Assembly (NCBI GenBank): GCA_021399435.1
Contig: JAJTUP010000066.1
Location: 124,001 to 188,000 of the forward strand
DNA: 64,000 nt
Direction: 5' to 3'
Source: Diaporthe sp. PMI_573
Taxonomy: Eukaryota; Ascomycota; Sordariomycetes; Diaporthales; Diaporthaceae
Under the pieces are notes generated by a model that made no database searches, was not told the DNA's origin, and was given only the letters and a program-made list of their open reading frames with translations. Below, one piece after another: positions 1 to 12,276 of the stretch. A program made the position numbers and the translations under genes. Within the stretch, counting starts at the first letter, position 1, and each line of letters starts with the position of its first letter.

Positions 1-1358
1 AGGTCAACAAGAGCCATTCGTTCAACGTCCACCAGCGCGAGGTCAAATCTGTGACCTGTTTAGAAGCCATTCATCCGAGTCGCGAGAAGGATGACTCCGA
101 AATGAGAGAACCTCACCCTACTTTGTCGTCACAGATCAGCAACATGTCCTTGGGTGCGTCGTTTCCAGTCAAATTAGCGCCAAAGAGCAATTTTGGCACA
201 CCGTCCAAGTACAAAGGCTTGCGCTTTGTCTGTATTCATGACCATTCCGTTGATCTCGCGCCATGGTCTCACCGCTCTTTGGGAGTAGGCTCTGTAGTTA
301 TGGCCCTCTATTAACGTCGATTCCACGTTCCACTGTATTCCTGCCATCTACTATTTTCTCTCCTATAATTGGATTTGCATCCCATTCATCTGGCTGCGAT
401 ACGGAAACTGTTGAGGCTCTCGACGAAAACAAGAAGCTACTGAAGGACGGAAAGCTAGAGGCAAAATCAAAGGTGGCAGAACAGCTCGTCGAAATTGTTG
501 AGAACAACTTGCTTACCTACACTATCCTGGGCTGCTTATAGCTGCATATTAAATTCTTCCAGCCGCCTCTATGTTTTCTGAATAATTGATAAATTATTGT
601 CAGTTCTCGACATTCCCTTTCGCTTTCTTCTCCATGTTGCTCGTGCCTAAAGCAGCAAGTTGAGGTACTCCCTGCCGATGCTGTACCTCCTGCTGTAAAA
701 GAAGTTGGGCGTCGGAAGGGCCCTGGCACACGTCTCTGCTTTGGCTGGGAGGCTTGTCCACATGGCTCATCACATGAAAGCCGACGAGGTTATCAGTGGC
801 CCTTTCTTCGGCATGGTCCTGAGACTGTTGGCCTTGTTTGAAGTAGTCTCCGACCAACTCGTAGCATCGAAAGGCAAGTCCTATTCGCTACGAGTGCAGG
901 GTGCGTAGGAGAGCCGCTCAACAGCTTGTGACAAAGACTTTGACATTATGATCAAGTGACAAGCTCCTTCGGGTGTCGAATGACGCAAAACTGATGGCAA
1001 GTGTTCAATCACAAGTCTACGGATATCGCGAGAAACCATGTTGACAGGTCCGTCGCGCCGATTCCCATGCTATCGTTGCAGACTATTTCCTACGTCGTAT
1101 TAGCTCTGATTTGTTTTCCGTAACTGAGAAATTTCTGTTTAGTGATACTTCCAAAGCACGCTCCTGCCGCCGCCCCGGGCCAGATCCCCAGGGAGCTCTC
1201 GACCTGCTTTCACTACCGGACGAGAGTTATAAGAGTTGCAAGAACGCCACCGAAGGTTACTCGCTTAGCAAGCAAGGCATTCGTTCAACCCATCAGAGAG
1301 ATACCAAGATCAAGCTATCCGCCAGCACTTCAGCCCGAGATGAAGGTACTGATCTCAT
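1..1358. other. No resolvable gene; degraded DNA upstream of a HET fragment
   Basis: Only short open stretches occur here, such as an 87-codon one at 51-314 and a 92-codon one at 263-541 (+). Neither shows a family signature I recognise. The 300 bases before 1359 should encode the N-terminal part of the HET domain, but I could not read it in one frame, so it seems lost to indels and substitutions. Confidence 0.4.
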
Positions 1359-2327
1359 ATGCAAGAGGACATTGCTTACTGTCTTCTGGGCATTTTCGAC
1401 ATCCACATGCCCATGTTATATGGCGAAGGAGCCAAGGCCGTTATACGACTGCAAGAGGAGATCATGAAGGTTTCTGATGACACCTCAATACTCTGCTGGG
1501 GTTACAAGCAACCCATTGGCGAAATCTATCTGCCATACCAAGAAAGCTCAGTTTTGGCGACTCATCCGCGATACTTCGAGAATTGTCGCACTATTACAGC
1601 TCAGACCCTTGAGGGCTTTGATGCGCCTTCATTCTCGATGGACCAGCGAGGACTACGCATACGCCTACCGGTACGAACGGATCTAAGTCATAACAAAGTC
1701 GTTTACGGCATTCTGGCCTGTGGCGTGGACCATTCGCCGCATCGTGGCCAGTCTCTCGTGGCAATTCCACTCATATCTACTTCTACCGCCTACGACGGGG
1801 TGCATGACTTTGGTCACCGGGCGCCGCAGAACCGCGAATATCGGAAGCCAACGTGGTGCCGGCCAAGCTTAGTCTCGAAGGGGTTCCTCAAGCAGGCATG
1901 CTTAGTCGATGTACTCATTCGAAGACCCTTTGGGGATGATGGCCCAGCTGGTCGGCAATTACCGTTTGCATTAGCGCTTCCTCCAATACCATCTCAAGGA
2001 TTTGATGTCCTCGGTACATATCCGCCACAGCCTGTCCGGACACAATTCATTTCCTACGGCGATTTCACGTCACGACAAATGGCGCCATGGACTGCCAAAT
2101 TCAAATACCCAGATGGCCTACGCAACAGTGGTATACTGGGCAACGTGCTGGGTAGCAGAACAGAATGGATTGGATATGCTGAAGAAGGCCAGAGAATGAT
2201 CCAAATACAGCTCTCTGAAGGCGGTGTATTGGTTGTTCTTGACTATCAAGCAGTAACTGCCAAGGACTTACCCGGACCAGTATGGCACCACGAATTATCA
2301 ACTTACAGTTACGTTGATCTACTTTAA
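1359..2327 (+). pseudogene. HET-domain (heterokaryon incompatibility) protein, C-terminal fragment
   Basis: The open frame of 322 residues begins with EDIAYCLLGIFDIHMPML followed by YGEGAKA, the block that closes the HET domain in fungal incompatibility proteins. The downstream 290 residues are the variable tail typical of the family. HET proteins trigger cell death after fusion of unlike hyphae. The start here is an internal Met: the usual first 200 residues of the domain are not readable upstream, so this is most likely a truncated pseudogene rather than a short protein. A spliced upstream exon that I failed to find is the alternative. It lies 190 bp before the oxygenase gene on the same strand. 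Confidence 0.7.
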
Positions 2328-2517
2328 AGTTCCCACCTTTCAGAAATGCCTAAGACGGAAGCCAGCTTACAAGCAAAAGTACCAGCTTCTGCGGGTACTC
2401 CGAAGTTTCAGCAAGTACGGCACCCCTCGCCAATGATATTTGTCCCCTCTCTCAGGCCACACGCTCCATTCTCAACCAAATACTCTGACCAATTGCGTTC
2501 AAGCTATTCTGGCCACG

Positions 2518-3665
2518 ATGACCCCTCAGCCTCAGGATGCTGTCACTTGTTTGAAGTACCTGAAGAACTGCGAAATCTACAGACATATACGTCCCTATGT
2601 ACTTGCTTGCAAAGTGGATGAGGGCTTCCCCCTTACGAATCTCGTCTTCGAGAATGGCCCTGAAGAGAAGATCAACGACATCCGAGGCTTGAACCCCGAA
2701 GTCACCCATCTGGACACGTTAGGATTCTGTAAAATCGACCATTCTTTCCAGGTCCAAAGCTTTGATACAGACTCTGTCAACAGGCCTGGAGGGTATACGG
2801 ACCAGCTACAGCAAGTGGTAAAGGCCTCGCTTGAATGCCAGGGAGTACCTGTTGAGAGGATGGGCGTGATAAACTGGGTTGTAAGTGCTTGCCATTAACT
2901 CCTCGTTGCGATGTACAAACTGGCAGCTCACAGATGTTGCCAGTACCGGTCTGCCGCAATTCAATCCGACTCTGTCAACGAGGACTTTTCGGGCCAAGAC
3001 TCCGCGCCCCATTCTCCTGATATTTTTATGCACAATGGTATGTAAAGGTCTATCTCGAACGAAGCTATTCTCGCTGTCTCGGCTGGGACCAACTGTTGAT
3101 AATCTTTCAGATTGCACCCTGAAGGGCGGTGAAAAGAGGATTCGTGCTATTTTGGGTGAGGAAACAGACAGCATCATGTTGAAAAAGCGCCTCCGGATAC
3201 TGAAGTAAAGGCTTCTGCCCCCTCCATATCGGCTTGAAATGAGAAAATTGACAGACTCTGCAGCTGTTGGATGCCAGTCAAGCACGCAGTTGAAGACTGT
3301 CATCTGGCTGTTTGTGACGCACGCTCGGTAGCACACGATAAATGCATCCACGGCCAGTTCATTATCAACATGGACTATGTCAGCGAGAGCAACTTTGCTG
3401 GATATAGTCCCGGGCAGACCTGGTACTACATCAGCAACCAGCGACCGGGCGAGCTCCTGATCTTCAAGCAGCACGACACAGACGAGACATCCAATACAAG
3501 ATGTAGGCTCAACTCAGCTTGCCTATGCCTCCATGTCACTGTTTCATGACACTAACGTGCTATAAAGATGTCCCTCATGGAGCTTTCTGGCTCAAAGATC
3601 CCAAAATGTGCAAAGTCCAGCGGGAAAGCATTGAGGTTCGGCTATGGGTAATGTCTCCTAAGTAA
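2518..3665 (+). CDS. asaB/CmcJ/NvfI-family iron/2-oxoglutarate-type oxygenase
   Basis: Five exons read through cleanly: 2518-2880, 2944-3037, 3111-3204, 3264-3502 and 3568-3665, giving about 295 residues, the usual family length. Introns are 58-73 bp with GT..AG ends, and the phases of all four fit. Family landmarks are an early INDIRG block, an H-x-D motif (FMHND, near residue 151), CHLAVCDARSV, WYYISNQRPGELLIFKQHD, and near the end VPHGAF and RESIEVRLWV, supplying the distal His and the Arg expected to bind the co-substrate. Such enzymes hydroxylate or desaturate fungal secondary metabolites (asaB in the aspergillic acid pathway; NvfI in novofumigatonin). The start at 2518 matches family N-termini; an in-frame ATG at 2440 is possible. 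An MFS transporter follows 275 bp downstream. The exact substrate is unknown. Confidence 0.85.
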
Positions 3666-3940
3666 ACCCGCAAGTGGACTTGTCAAAGAATCCGATCTGG
3701 AGGGCTTGACTGGCAGGGCTGTAAAAATGGGAAGGAAATGGCACGGCACCCGTTTTAACTTTGCAAAGAGGTAGTTAGATTGACCCGAGCTTATGAGGTC
3801 TATACGTAATGCTCTGGGTGTATTAGTCTTTCTTCTGAACCTTATTTATATAGGCTATAAGAAGCGGTTCAAATCTCAAGCAGCTTGAGCCCCACGACCA
3901 CAACAGTCTTTTCGTTGTCGAGTCAGCTAGGGCACTCAGT

Positions 3941-5494
3941 ATGGATGTTCTCGGGCATTTCAGACGCTTTACCTCTGGGAAGAAGGGCCAAACGTCCACA
4001 AAGCCGTTTTTTCTTGGCTTTCGCTCTTCTACAGCATTTATCCTCGCTACTGTCTGCATCGCAATCTTCAATGACATTTTGCTCTATGCAATCATCCTGC
4101 CCGTGATACCATACTCCATAATCGACCGGGCAGGCGTGGCTGAAGACTCGGTCCAGAAATGGCTCACCATCCTAGCCGCGGCCTACACTGCCTCTCTATG
4201 TGTTGGAAGCTTGCTACTCGGGAATTGTGCGGACTTCAGGTTTTCAAGGCGGTGGGCAATGCTTCTGGGGCTTCTGTTCCTCGCCGGCTCCACGCTTCTT
4301 CTCTGCCTGGCACGCACCATCTCACTCTTTGTTATTGCCCGCATCCTGCAAGGTCTTTCCGGTGCTATCGTTTGGAGCGCCGGGCTGGCGCTACTTGCTG
4401 ATACGATGGGAGAACAGATCGGCGTGGCGATGGGCTATGCCTCGGCCGCCATGACCGTCGGCGCCTTGATCTCGCCGACGATTGGCGGTGCGGTGTACAG
4501 CAGGGCTGGGTATTACCCAGTCTACTATGTCGCCTTCGGGGCAATCTTCGTCGACGTCACGTTGAGGCTGGCCCTGGTGGAGAAGAAGGCTGCGAGCCAG
4601 TGGGCCAAGGTCGAGCAAGTGGACGAGGAAAGATCGATCGTGCTCAGGGCATCGATTGCTACGCCTCCGCACCGGCTCGACGCTGCTACGGACGGCGTGG
4701 TGTCCCGTCGTCCAGATCCGCCTGCCGCGAGTTCTTCGTCGCTCGCAACGCCAGGAAGCAAAGCGTTCAGATATCCTCAGCTACACATCCTCAAGTCACG
4801 GCGGCTCGTTGCGGCTAACTTTGGCATCATGGTACACTCTGGGGCCGTGTGAGTTACGAAGCCTGCCCAGTAATCAAGCATGTAATACAAAATCACAATC
4901 GGGACTGGAACGCAGAATTACTTTTTTTGGTCCCTATGCTAATCCGCGTGAGCCAGTTTGACGGCCGATACGGTCATACCGCTATTTGCGAAAAATGTCT
5001 TCCACTGGGATCCGATGGCAGCGGGCCTGATCTTGCTATTCGTCTGCGTTCCCGGTCTCGCCGCCCCTGGCGTCGGGTGGCTGGCAGACCGTCACGGGGC
5101 TAAGCTACTTTCCGCGTTCGGGTTTGTCGGGTCAGTACCACCAATCGCGCTCCTACGACTTGTCCACGAAAATACCACTCACGACAAAATTTTATTGGGC
5201 GCCCTCCTGACACTGCTTGGTTTTACATATACTTTTGCAAGTACTCCACTAATGGCGGAAATAACCTATGTGATCCAAGCCGAGGAAGCTAGACAACCCG
5301 GTGTCTTCGGCGCAAGAGGTGTGTTCGGCACGGGGTACGGGCTTTTCACATTCTCCTTCGCCTTGGGCGGTACACTGGGATCTTTGACATCTGGATATTT
5401 AGTGGCAGAAGTTGGTTGGAACACCATGTCATGGGCTCTGGCCACCTGGATGGGTGTTGGAGGGATCGTTGTAGGACTTTGGGTCGGCGGCTAG
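3941..5494 (+). CDS. MFS transporter, DHA1/vesicular amine-like
   Basis: Exons 3941-4848 and 4957-5494 are joined across a 108-bp GTGAGT..CAG intron and give 481 residues, normal for a 12-helix major facilitator. Hydrophobic helices are obvious from residue 28 onward. The loop after helix 2 carries a motif-A-like GNCADFRFSRR, and the second half carries GWLADRHGAKLL, the matching repeat. A charged central loop with Pro/Ser/Ala (residues 215-290) separates the halves. It should act at the plasma membrane as a proton-coupled exporter. With the oxygenase upstream it may be a remnant of a small metabolite cluster; no NRPS or PKS core is present in the window. The coding sequence looks intact. Confidence 0.85.
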
Positions 5495-7156
5495 AAGCTA
5501 AGACAAAGAAGCAGTGACAAGAACTTATGTACTTGGTGTTTTTAACTCCTGACCAGAGAATATCTGGTTTCATCCAATCACACAAAAGCGTCGAAAACGT
5601 GAGCGCAAGGGCAGGTATCTATATGCAAATCCTTCAGGTCTGCAAAGCTACTATGTATATTGTCACATTTGAACGCTTAGAGGGTACTGTCAGGAAGCGC
5701 GGATAGCATGTGCACACCGAAGAAGCATCTATAATTTAGGGGCCGAGGCTCGTGGCCCTCTGTAACGAACTTAGACAGAACAACACCTATGATTCGAACG
5801 TTCGTGCCATATGCTTGCTACGATCCACGGTGCCCAATAAGATCACATTGTATGATTGGTTTCCAGGCTACATGTCGCAGGCTTGTTTACAGACATAAGG
5901 CCGGAGCATCTTTGTCAACATTAGCAAACATGGGTAAGTAATTCTCCAAGGTAAACTTGGTAACTTCTTTTTCGGCGGCTGAATTCCCAATGTCACTATC
6001 AGGCCAAGACACCTCCCAAAGGTAGTTGTAATAAGTTAATTGGATCTTAAAATCTAGCATAGAGGTAAGGTTATTAGTAGATCTTGATAAATCCATATTA
6101 TACAGTATTAATAAATACCAAATTGAGTCAGAAATCAATGGGCCCCAATAATACCGTCCTATTTAAAGCAAATTCCCGTTGTCGTCGTTGTAAGTACATC
6201 CAAATCCTAGCCAACCTACATTGTTCAATTCTGCCACCACCCAGGGTCGAGTTTCATCGCTGTCTTGAACTTCTCCTAAGCTCATAGAGGTCTCAATACA
6301 GAGAATAACAAACCATATCCCTCTACGCAAAATCATATCCATTATCTCAAGGATTCTGTGCGTGCCTGGTATAATCTCGGGCGGGTAGAGCGGGAGGAAC
6401 GTGTTATCAGTTGCGGTTGGGTGAAAATATTGCCCCCAACAATTATATCGCGCGCAAAAGTTATCAAGAGCCTGGGGATGAAGATTATGTACGTCTGTAG
6501 CTAACCACGCGAGTGGACCAGACTGTACAACAACTATTGGCGTCCTGTTGTGCAATTCAAAACGCTCCAACCTCCAGTACGCAGGCTCGCAGGTGGGGGC
6601 GACTAAGTAGGATTAGTTTGTGTGACAAGTGCAAATATAAGAGAGCTTTCACCTTGTCTAGTCCTTGCCATATCAAGGGTCATATGATCTACGGTAAATA
6701 TACTTTCAGCATGTTGTGTAATACGATTGCTCGTGGACGCCGCAATCAAAAGCCATCTGGCTTGCCATATCAGCCGGGGCATGACTTGGCTCAGAACAGA
6801 TGTCCGTGACAGACGATGTTCTGGATAAATACTTGAAAGTTCTAAACTCAACATAGCATTCAAGCTGAAGTTGAGGATCTTGCATATTTTATTAGCAGAC
6901 TATTTGGCGACGACATCTATAATATAGATAGTTGAGGAATGTCGTCTAGTCTGAAGGTAGTTAGTACGACACAGCACTGCAGATTGCAATCTTCCAAGTA
7001 TAGTGGCATACATTAAACTTTCGATCAGCAAAAGCGGCACTCATTAATAGTCGCCAACAGCCAGCCTATCTTAGTATAACAGGTAATAAATAGATATAAT
7101 ATAACTATATGAGTGTATGATGAATATACTGCGAATTAATGTTCTGCACTCGTTCA
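5495..7156. other. AT-rich intergenic DNA without a supportable gene
   Basis: The stretch is AT-rich. The only sizeable open frame is on the minus strand at 6163-6570 (135 codons). It has an even amino-acid mix, but no family signature I recognise, no clear start context and no splice partners that I could find. It may be a fragment of a host gene. Confidence 0.35.
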
Positions 7157-7935
7157 TCAAGGCAATCGAAGATGGGGTGAACGGGAGGAACGAACGTACT
7201 TGGACAGTTGTAAGCCTTCCCTATGGAATCGGCTCGCACTATATCCTGAGTCTCTATTCCGGACATGATGTATTACCTGTTTCTGGGCTTCCCCGGGCAG
7301 CAAAGATGAAAGTCTATACGGGCTCGGAGGAGTCGATTTACTCTGGACTATTGGAAGACAACATCCGAGGTCAATGCCGAGTATGTGTCTGAGGTTACGC
7401 CCAGGTTCGCTGAGCAGGGCCATGACAGATTCAACTTCAGCATTAAGTTGGCTGACCTGGCAAACCTGGAAAATGGTAAGCCATGCACGAGCATGCTTTA
7501 TGGCTTTCTCATCCACCTCAACACCGGTCTGGTACAGGGACCAAGTATCGAAAGGGTTGAGGAAATCGATTATTCGGTCCCATATCTCTTGTGGTATTTT
7601 AGCTAGTACGCACTGTGTTGCTGCGGTCGATGTCAACGGAAGGGTCATCTCTGATCCCAGTTTTGGCACCCCGGGTATATCTCCTTGATCCTTCTCCTTT
7701 TCTCCATCCTTCTTGTGCCTTGCAAGTAGTTTTGTGAGGGTAGTCAGCGTAGTCAGGGTGGAAGGGTTGTTAGGGCCTAGATATTGCTTTTTATTATCCA
7801 AGACATCCTGCAGAACCCTTAACGCTTCACCGTATCTCTTCTGCTGGTAGAGAACACACCCAAAGGTATGTCTTGCATACAGCACGGTTACATCAGTATA
7901 GCTGTGTGTCTTCTTATGTACCGTAAGCCACTACT
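7157..7935 (-). pseudogene. TPR-repeat protein fragment with F-box-like segment
   Basis: Reading on the minus strand from a stop near 7935, the frame opens with kinesin-light-chain-type tetratricopeptide sequence (YARHTFGCVLYQQKRYGEAL and NKKQYLGPNNPSTLTTL). TPR tracts of this kind form the C-terminal repeats of many fungal NLR-like proteins. About 90 residues later a segment IPQEIWDRIIDFLNPFDTWS resembles the first helices of an F-box. Only about 1.5 TPR units remain and no NACHT or NB-ARC domain is found upstream, so the gene is truncated. The last 100 residues are low in recognisable features. Confidence 0.5.
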
Positions 7936-8097
7936 ACCCTAGCTCGCGCGGTCGAGCGGAATCCCAGACTCTTCGCCTTCAAGCTGCACATATACGGCAC
8001 AGATTGTCCCTGGTATCATGCAAGCCACCATCTCTGGTTTGGCCGTTGTCTTTTTGTCTCTTTTTTTTTCTTGATCGTTTCCTGTTGTCCTCGCTCT

Positions 8098-8473
8098 CAT
8101 GAAGAGCTTTTTAAAGGCTTTCTCTTCTGCTTGCATTTTTGTTGCAACAGGTGGCCGTTCCGTGCTGTGGTCCTGGTAAACAACTCGGCGCCACAGTCTG
8201 GGCAGCTCGCCTTGGTAGCCTGACCGGACTTCTCTCGCTGGTGGCGGAGGAGGTTGCTAAAGGTCAGAGACGGAGGAATTAGCGTTTTCGGTTCCTTTGT
8301 TCTTTGTAACAGAATATGAAGGGTCGGCGGTCTGTCAAATCGTAGCCTTCCTCTTCATCTGAGGTACTGTGGCTGTCTTCAGGACTACCCGATCCGTGAT
8401 CTGAGACGTGGGGTTTGCACCTGCGACAGTCGATGGGGCTACCTGGCTCTCGATTTTTGCTTTGCTTCAACAC
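8098..8473 (-). pseudogene. C2H2 zinc-finger protein fragment
   Basis: Between about 8300 and 8098 the minus strand reads [13 protein letters not shown], then [19 protein letters not shown] and QQKC. This is the second half of one finger followed by a C-x2-C...H...C unit as found in fungal C2H2 proteins. Further upstream (8473-8279), in another frame, there is an acidic Ser-rich stretch with a CRRC pair. The two frames do not join without a shift, so this is a broken gene. Confidence 0.5.
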
Positions 8474-8559
8474 CTTGTCTCGGATTGCAGGTAGGATATC
8501 GAGCTCCCAGCTTTATCTAGCTTTTAACCTAATGTTCTATACGTTAATCCTGACTCTGC

Positions 8560-8858
8560 GCGCATGTCTGACAGAAGAAACACCAAATTGCCGCCTGCCC
8601 TCCCTGCGTATCAAACGCGTGGACCATAATCCTAAATCGCCGGAGCTACTCAGCCTCAACACCACCGCTCATAAGGCTCTCACGAGTCAAATTGAGGCCA
8701 GCAGTAAGCTCAAGAGGAAGGAGGTTCAAATTAAACCGAACGTAGCTTTCGCCGATATTCAGGCTATTCGGAAGGCTCAAATTGACGCCGGGGCGATATC
8801 CCCTGATAGTGATGCTTTTGACAATTCCTCAACACCAATCCGCCTGCTTCATATGTGA
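8560..8858 (+). pseudogene. Pogo/Fot-type transposase C-terminal remnant
   Basis: The last 95 codons of the open frame ending at 8858 read like the tail of fungal DDE_1 (Tc1/mariner superfamily, pogo/Fot branch) transposases: TPNCRLPSLRIKRV, then KLKRKEVQIKPNVAFADI and QAIRKAQIDAG. In that family the K-rich VxxxPNxxFADIxAI block follows the catalytic domain. The catalytic DDD part is missing upstream and no terminal repeats were found, so it is an old fragment. Confidence 0.55.
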
Positions 8859-9049
8859 TTGCCCGCACGCAGGTTTCGTCATCGCCGCATCGCCTGGGAC
8901 GGTATTAGCATGATCAAAGAGAGCGCAGGAATCCGAAACTACAAACCAACTTATATAAGCAGAACTTATCGTGGGGTCGTTTTGCGGAGTAATTTCGGGA
9001 AATCGTATGCGATTACACAACTACCATCTGATAAGTGCCCGCCGCCGCG

Positions 9050-9180
9050 CACGCGAATATCTCGACGGCCAGCGGCCCAATCGAGGCCGTTCCGGGGCCT
9101 GGGGGACTGCTGCACTCCGACGGTGCGTTTGGTCCAGGAGCGGCGCCGTATAGGCTACTGGCCGTCGAGATATTTGCGTG
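9050..9180. repeat. 28-bp imperfect inverted repeat with 75-bp spacer
   Basis: Arms at 9050-9077 and 9153-9180 match at 25 of 28 positions as reverse complements; the core is CTGGCCGTCGAGATATT. The three mismatches are all C/T or G/A transitions. The palindrome sits just before the 5' breakpoint of the first Gypsy element. Confidence 0.75.
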
Positions 9181-9249
9181 TGTAGCGCCGGGAAGGGATG
9201 GGGGGCTAGGCTCCGCTGCAAGGACTACGAGATCTTGAGCTTGAGGGGC

Positions 9250-12224
9250 CGCTGCCGCCAACCGATCCGCCCTCATACCGTACACCAGTCCAGTTCCTGC
9301 CATTAGAGAAAGAGACGACAGATAACCTGCTGAAGCTGGGATTCATTGAGCGCTGTATGAGAACAGATGCAGCCCCAGTACTGTTTGTCCCAAAGCCGCA
9401 TTCCCCAGACCGACGATTCTGTATCGACTACCGCTGGCGCAACCAGTTTCTTAAGAACCGCCTTGTCCCAGCGCCTGACCTGAATGGAACGATCTTTAAC
9501 TGCCGAAACGCCCGCCGCTTTTCAAAGATTGATATCATCCAGGCCTTCCACCGACTCCGTATAGCTGTTGGCTCTGAATACCTGACAGCATTCCGCACCC
9601 GTCAAGGTACCTTCCAGTGGAAAGTCCTGCCCTTTGGCCTCAAGGTCGGCCCAGCCTGGTAGCAGCAGTTTATCAACTCCCAGCTCCACGAACTCCTGGA
9701 TTTCTGCGCCAGCGCCTATGCTGATGACGTGCTGATCTACTCGGACGGAGATGAACAAGAACACTGGGAACACTGCGAGGAAGTTATCTACAGGCTACAC
9801 AAGGCTGACCTCCAAGGCGACATCAAGAAGTCACGATTTAATGTGTCCAAGGTGGACTACCTTGGTATTGTGATGGAAGCTGGTGTTGGTATCAGTATCG
9901 ACCCAGCTAAGATTAGAGCAATCAGCGAGTGGAGGTTTGAAGACCTTACCAGCCGGACCGCTATCCGGTCTTTTATAGGTCTGTGCAACTATATTCGAAT
10001 GTTTACCCACCATGCCAGTGGGATTGCAGAACCACTGAACCGACTGCTGAAGAAGGATGCCCCGTTCGAGATGGGACCTGAGCAGAGAACAGCCTTTGAG
10101 GAGATGAAGCAGCTAGCTTGTAAAGCACCGGTGCTCGCCTTCTTCAAACCGGGAAGGCCAACACGTGTTGAGACCGACGCCTCCCGGAACGCCACCGGGG
10201 GTGTTATCTGGCAACAGCAGGATGACGGTACCTGGAAGCCAGTGGGATATGCCTCAAAGACGATGACTCCTGCGGAGAGAGCATACCCTATCCAAGATCG
10301 AGAACTTTTGGCAGTCGTTCAGACTCTTGAGCATTTCTATCCAGAGCTCCAAGGACAAAAGTTCTTTGTGGTGACTGACCACCAAGCTCTGCTGTACTTC
10401 TCGACCAAGCGCCTATTGTCAACCCGTCAAGTTCGGTGGGCGGACTTCCTCTCCAACTTTGATATTACCTTTCAGTACCGCCCAGGGAAGGAGAATATTG
10501 CAGCCGACGCTCTATCCCGTAAGACAGTTGACCTCCCTACCGTTAAGGCCCGTGAACAAGAAGAAAGGACCATGGCTCTGATCCCCGAGGAAAGACTCTC
10601 GCCTCAGAAGACAGCCCAGCCTGCCGAGCAAGTGGAAACAGTTCCGGACTGCGAAGTGATCGCTGCCACTGACCTGGCCAACCACACCGATATTCCCCAA
10701 GGCGCAGACCTAGTCGACCTGATCAAGCGAGAGAACCAATCGCAGGGACTCGGCCTGAAGGACAAACGTCTTTGGGTACCAGAAAAGACAGCCGACAGCC
10801 GTATCTATCTACAGACAGCCCTGATTCGAGAAGCCCATGTCCCGAAGGTCTTTGCACACCCAGGCCAGAATAAGGTTATCAAGATGCTGGAACGAGAATA
10901 CTACTGGCCACAACTGAAGCAGTCAGTACGCAAGTATATCCGCAACTGTCATGAGTGCCGGCGAAATAAGATCCCGCGAGACAAGACACCAGGGCTTCTT
11001 CACCCACTGCCAGTACCGGGAGAAGTCTGGGAACATGTTGTCGTTGACGGCAAAACAATGCCCAAGGACCGGTTTGGGTACGGTTACGTATGGGGTTTTG
11101 TTTGCAAGCTAAGCAGACTCCTGGCCACACTTCCGGGGAAGAAGACCGATACAGCGGAGACACTGGCCACGAGATACTATCGCTATTTGTACCGTTTCCT
11201 AGGATTGCCGACGATCTGGATCAGTGATAATGCCGGACCTTTTGTCTCAGCCTTTCTCGCAAAGCTGAACGAGCTAACGGGAACAAAGCATCGGCACGGG
11301 AGCACCTACCACCCCCAGACTCAAGGTGCGATCGAGTTCACGAACCAGGAGCTGGACCAGCGGCTACGGTTTTACATCGACAAGTACCAAGACGATTGGA
11401 GTGTACACCTGCCAGCCCTTGATTTCGCGCACAACTCGTCGTGGCACTCCGCAATCGATATGTCACCACTAAAGGTCATGCTAGGCAAGGACATACGGAA
11501 CCCGTTGTCTTTAGACCCAAGCACAGCAGAGGCAACAGCAGGACCAGCCGAGAGGGCCCTTAAGCTGGTCAGACAGACCAAGGAGGTGCAGGAACTCGCA
11601 CGCCGTGCCGCCGCTGACACGCAGGAGAAACAGAAGGCCCAGGCAAACAAGAAGCGTCGCCCAGTGAACTTTAAGGTTCACGACAAGGTCTTCCTGCGAA
11701 AGAAGGGATTCTCAACACAGACTCCAACCACCCGCCTCGACTCGCAGTTCGTAGGCCCCTTTGAGATTCTAGAGGAAAGAGGCCACAGTTACGTCCTCGA
11801 CCTTCCAGCTTCGTATAAGATGCCCAACCTGTTCCACGCCGACCGGCTTAGGAAGGCCGACGACGACCCGTTGCCACAGCAGGTCCAGGTACCACCCCCA
11901 CCAGAAGAAATCAATGGCGAACCAGAGTTCGAGGTCGAACAAATCAAACAGAGCCGACTCCACGGCCGAAACAGAGAACTGCAGTACCAGGTGGCCTGGC
12001 GAGGATGCGACCCTGACGACACTTGGTACCCTGCCGAGAACTTCAAGAACGCCGCAATAGCCCTAGAGACCTTCCATCGAGAACACCCAGAAGCACCCGG
12101 TCCACCGCTACGACTGCAAAAATGGATTTGGTCTGCAGCAGCAGACGAGGAAGACGACGACCACCCGGACGATAACAGGGCAGAAAAGACAGGCAAGCAA
12201 AGCAGGTCTAGACGGCATACATAA
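9250..12224 (+). pseudogene. Gypsy 1 pol: RT, RNase H, integrase, chromodomain
   Basis: In order: RT with FCIDYRWRNQFLKNR and the catalytic YADDVLIYS; RNase H with VETDASRNATGG; integrase with an HHCC zinc module (NCHECRRNK) and WISDNAGPF; and a C-terminal chromodomain, QVAWRGCDPDDTWYPAENFK. The frame is open apart from TAG at 9660-9662, where the sister element has Trp (TGG). G-to-A change at that site is of the kind repeat-induced point mutation makes. The missing N-terminal half and the stop together make the protein non-functional. The chromodomain is known in this group to guide integration toward modified histones. Confidence 0.9.
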
Positions 12225-12276
12225 CGTCACTAGCTACGCGAAACCGTCCCGGTGTCTGCGTTTTGGAGGGGGGTAG

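Noticed and set aside
2806..3474. 222-codon minus frame over the oxygenase gene
   Set aside because: It is antisense to a five-exon gene with family motifs and consistent splice phases.
2346..5494. Complete secondary-metabolite cluster
   Set aside because: Only an oxygenase and a transporter are present; no NRPS, PKS, terpene synthase or P450 lies in the window.
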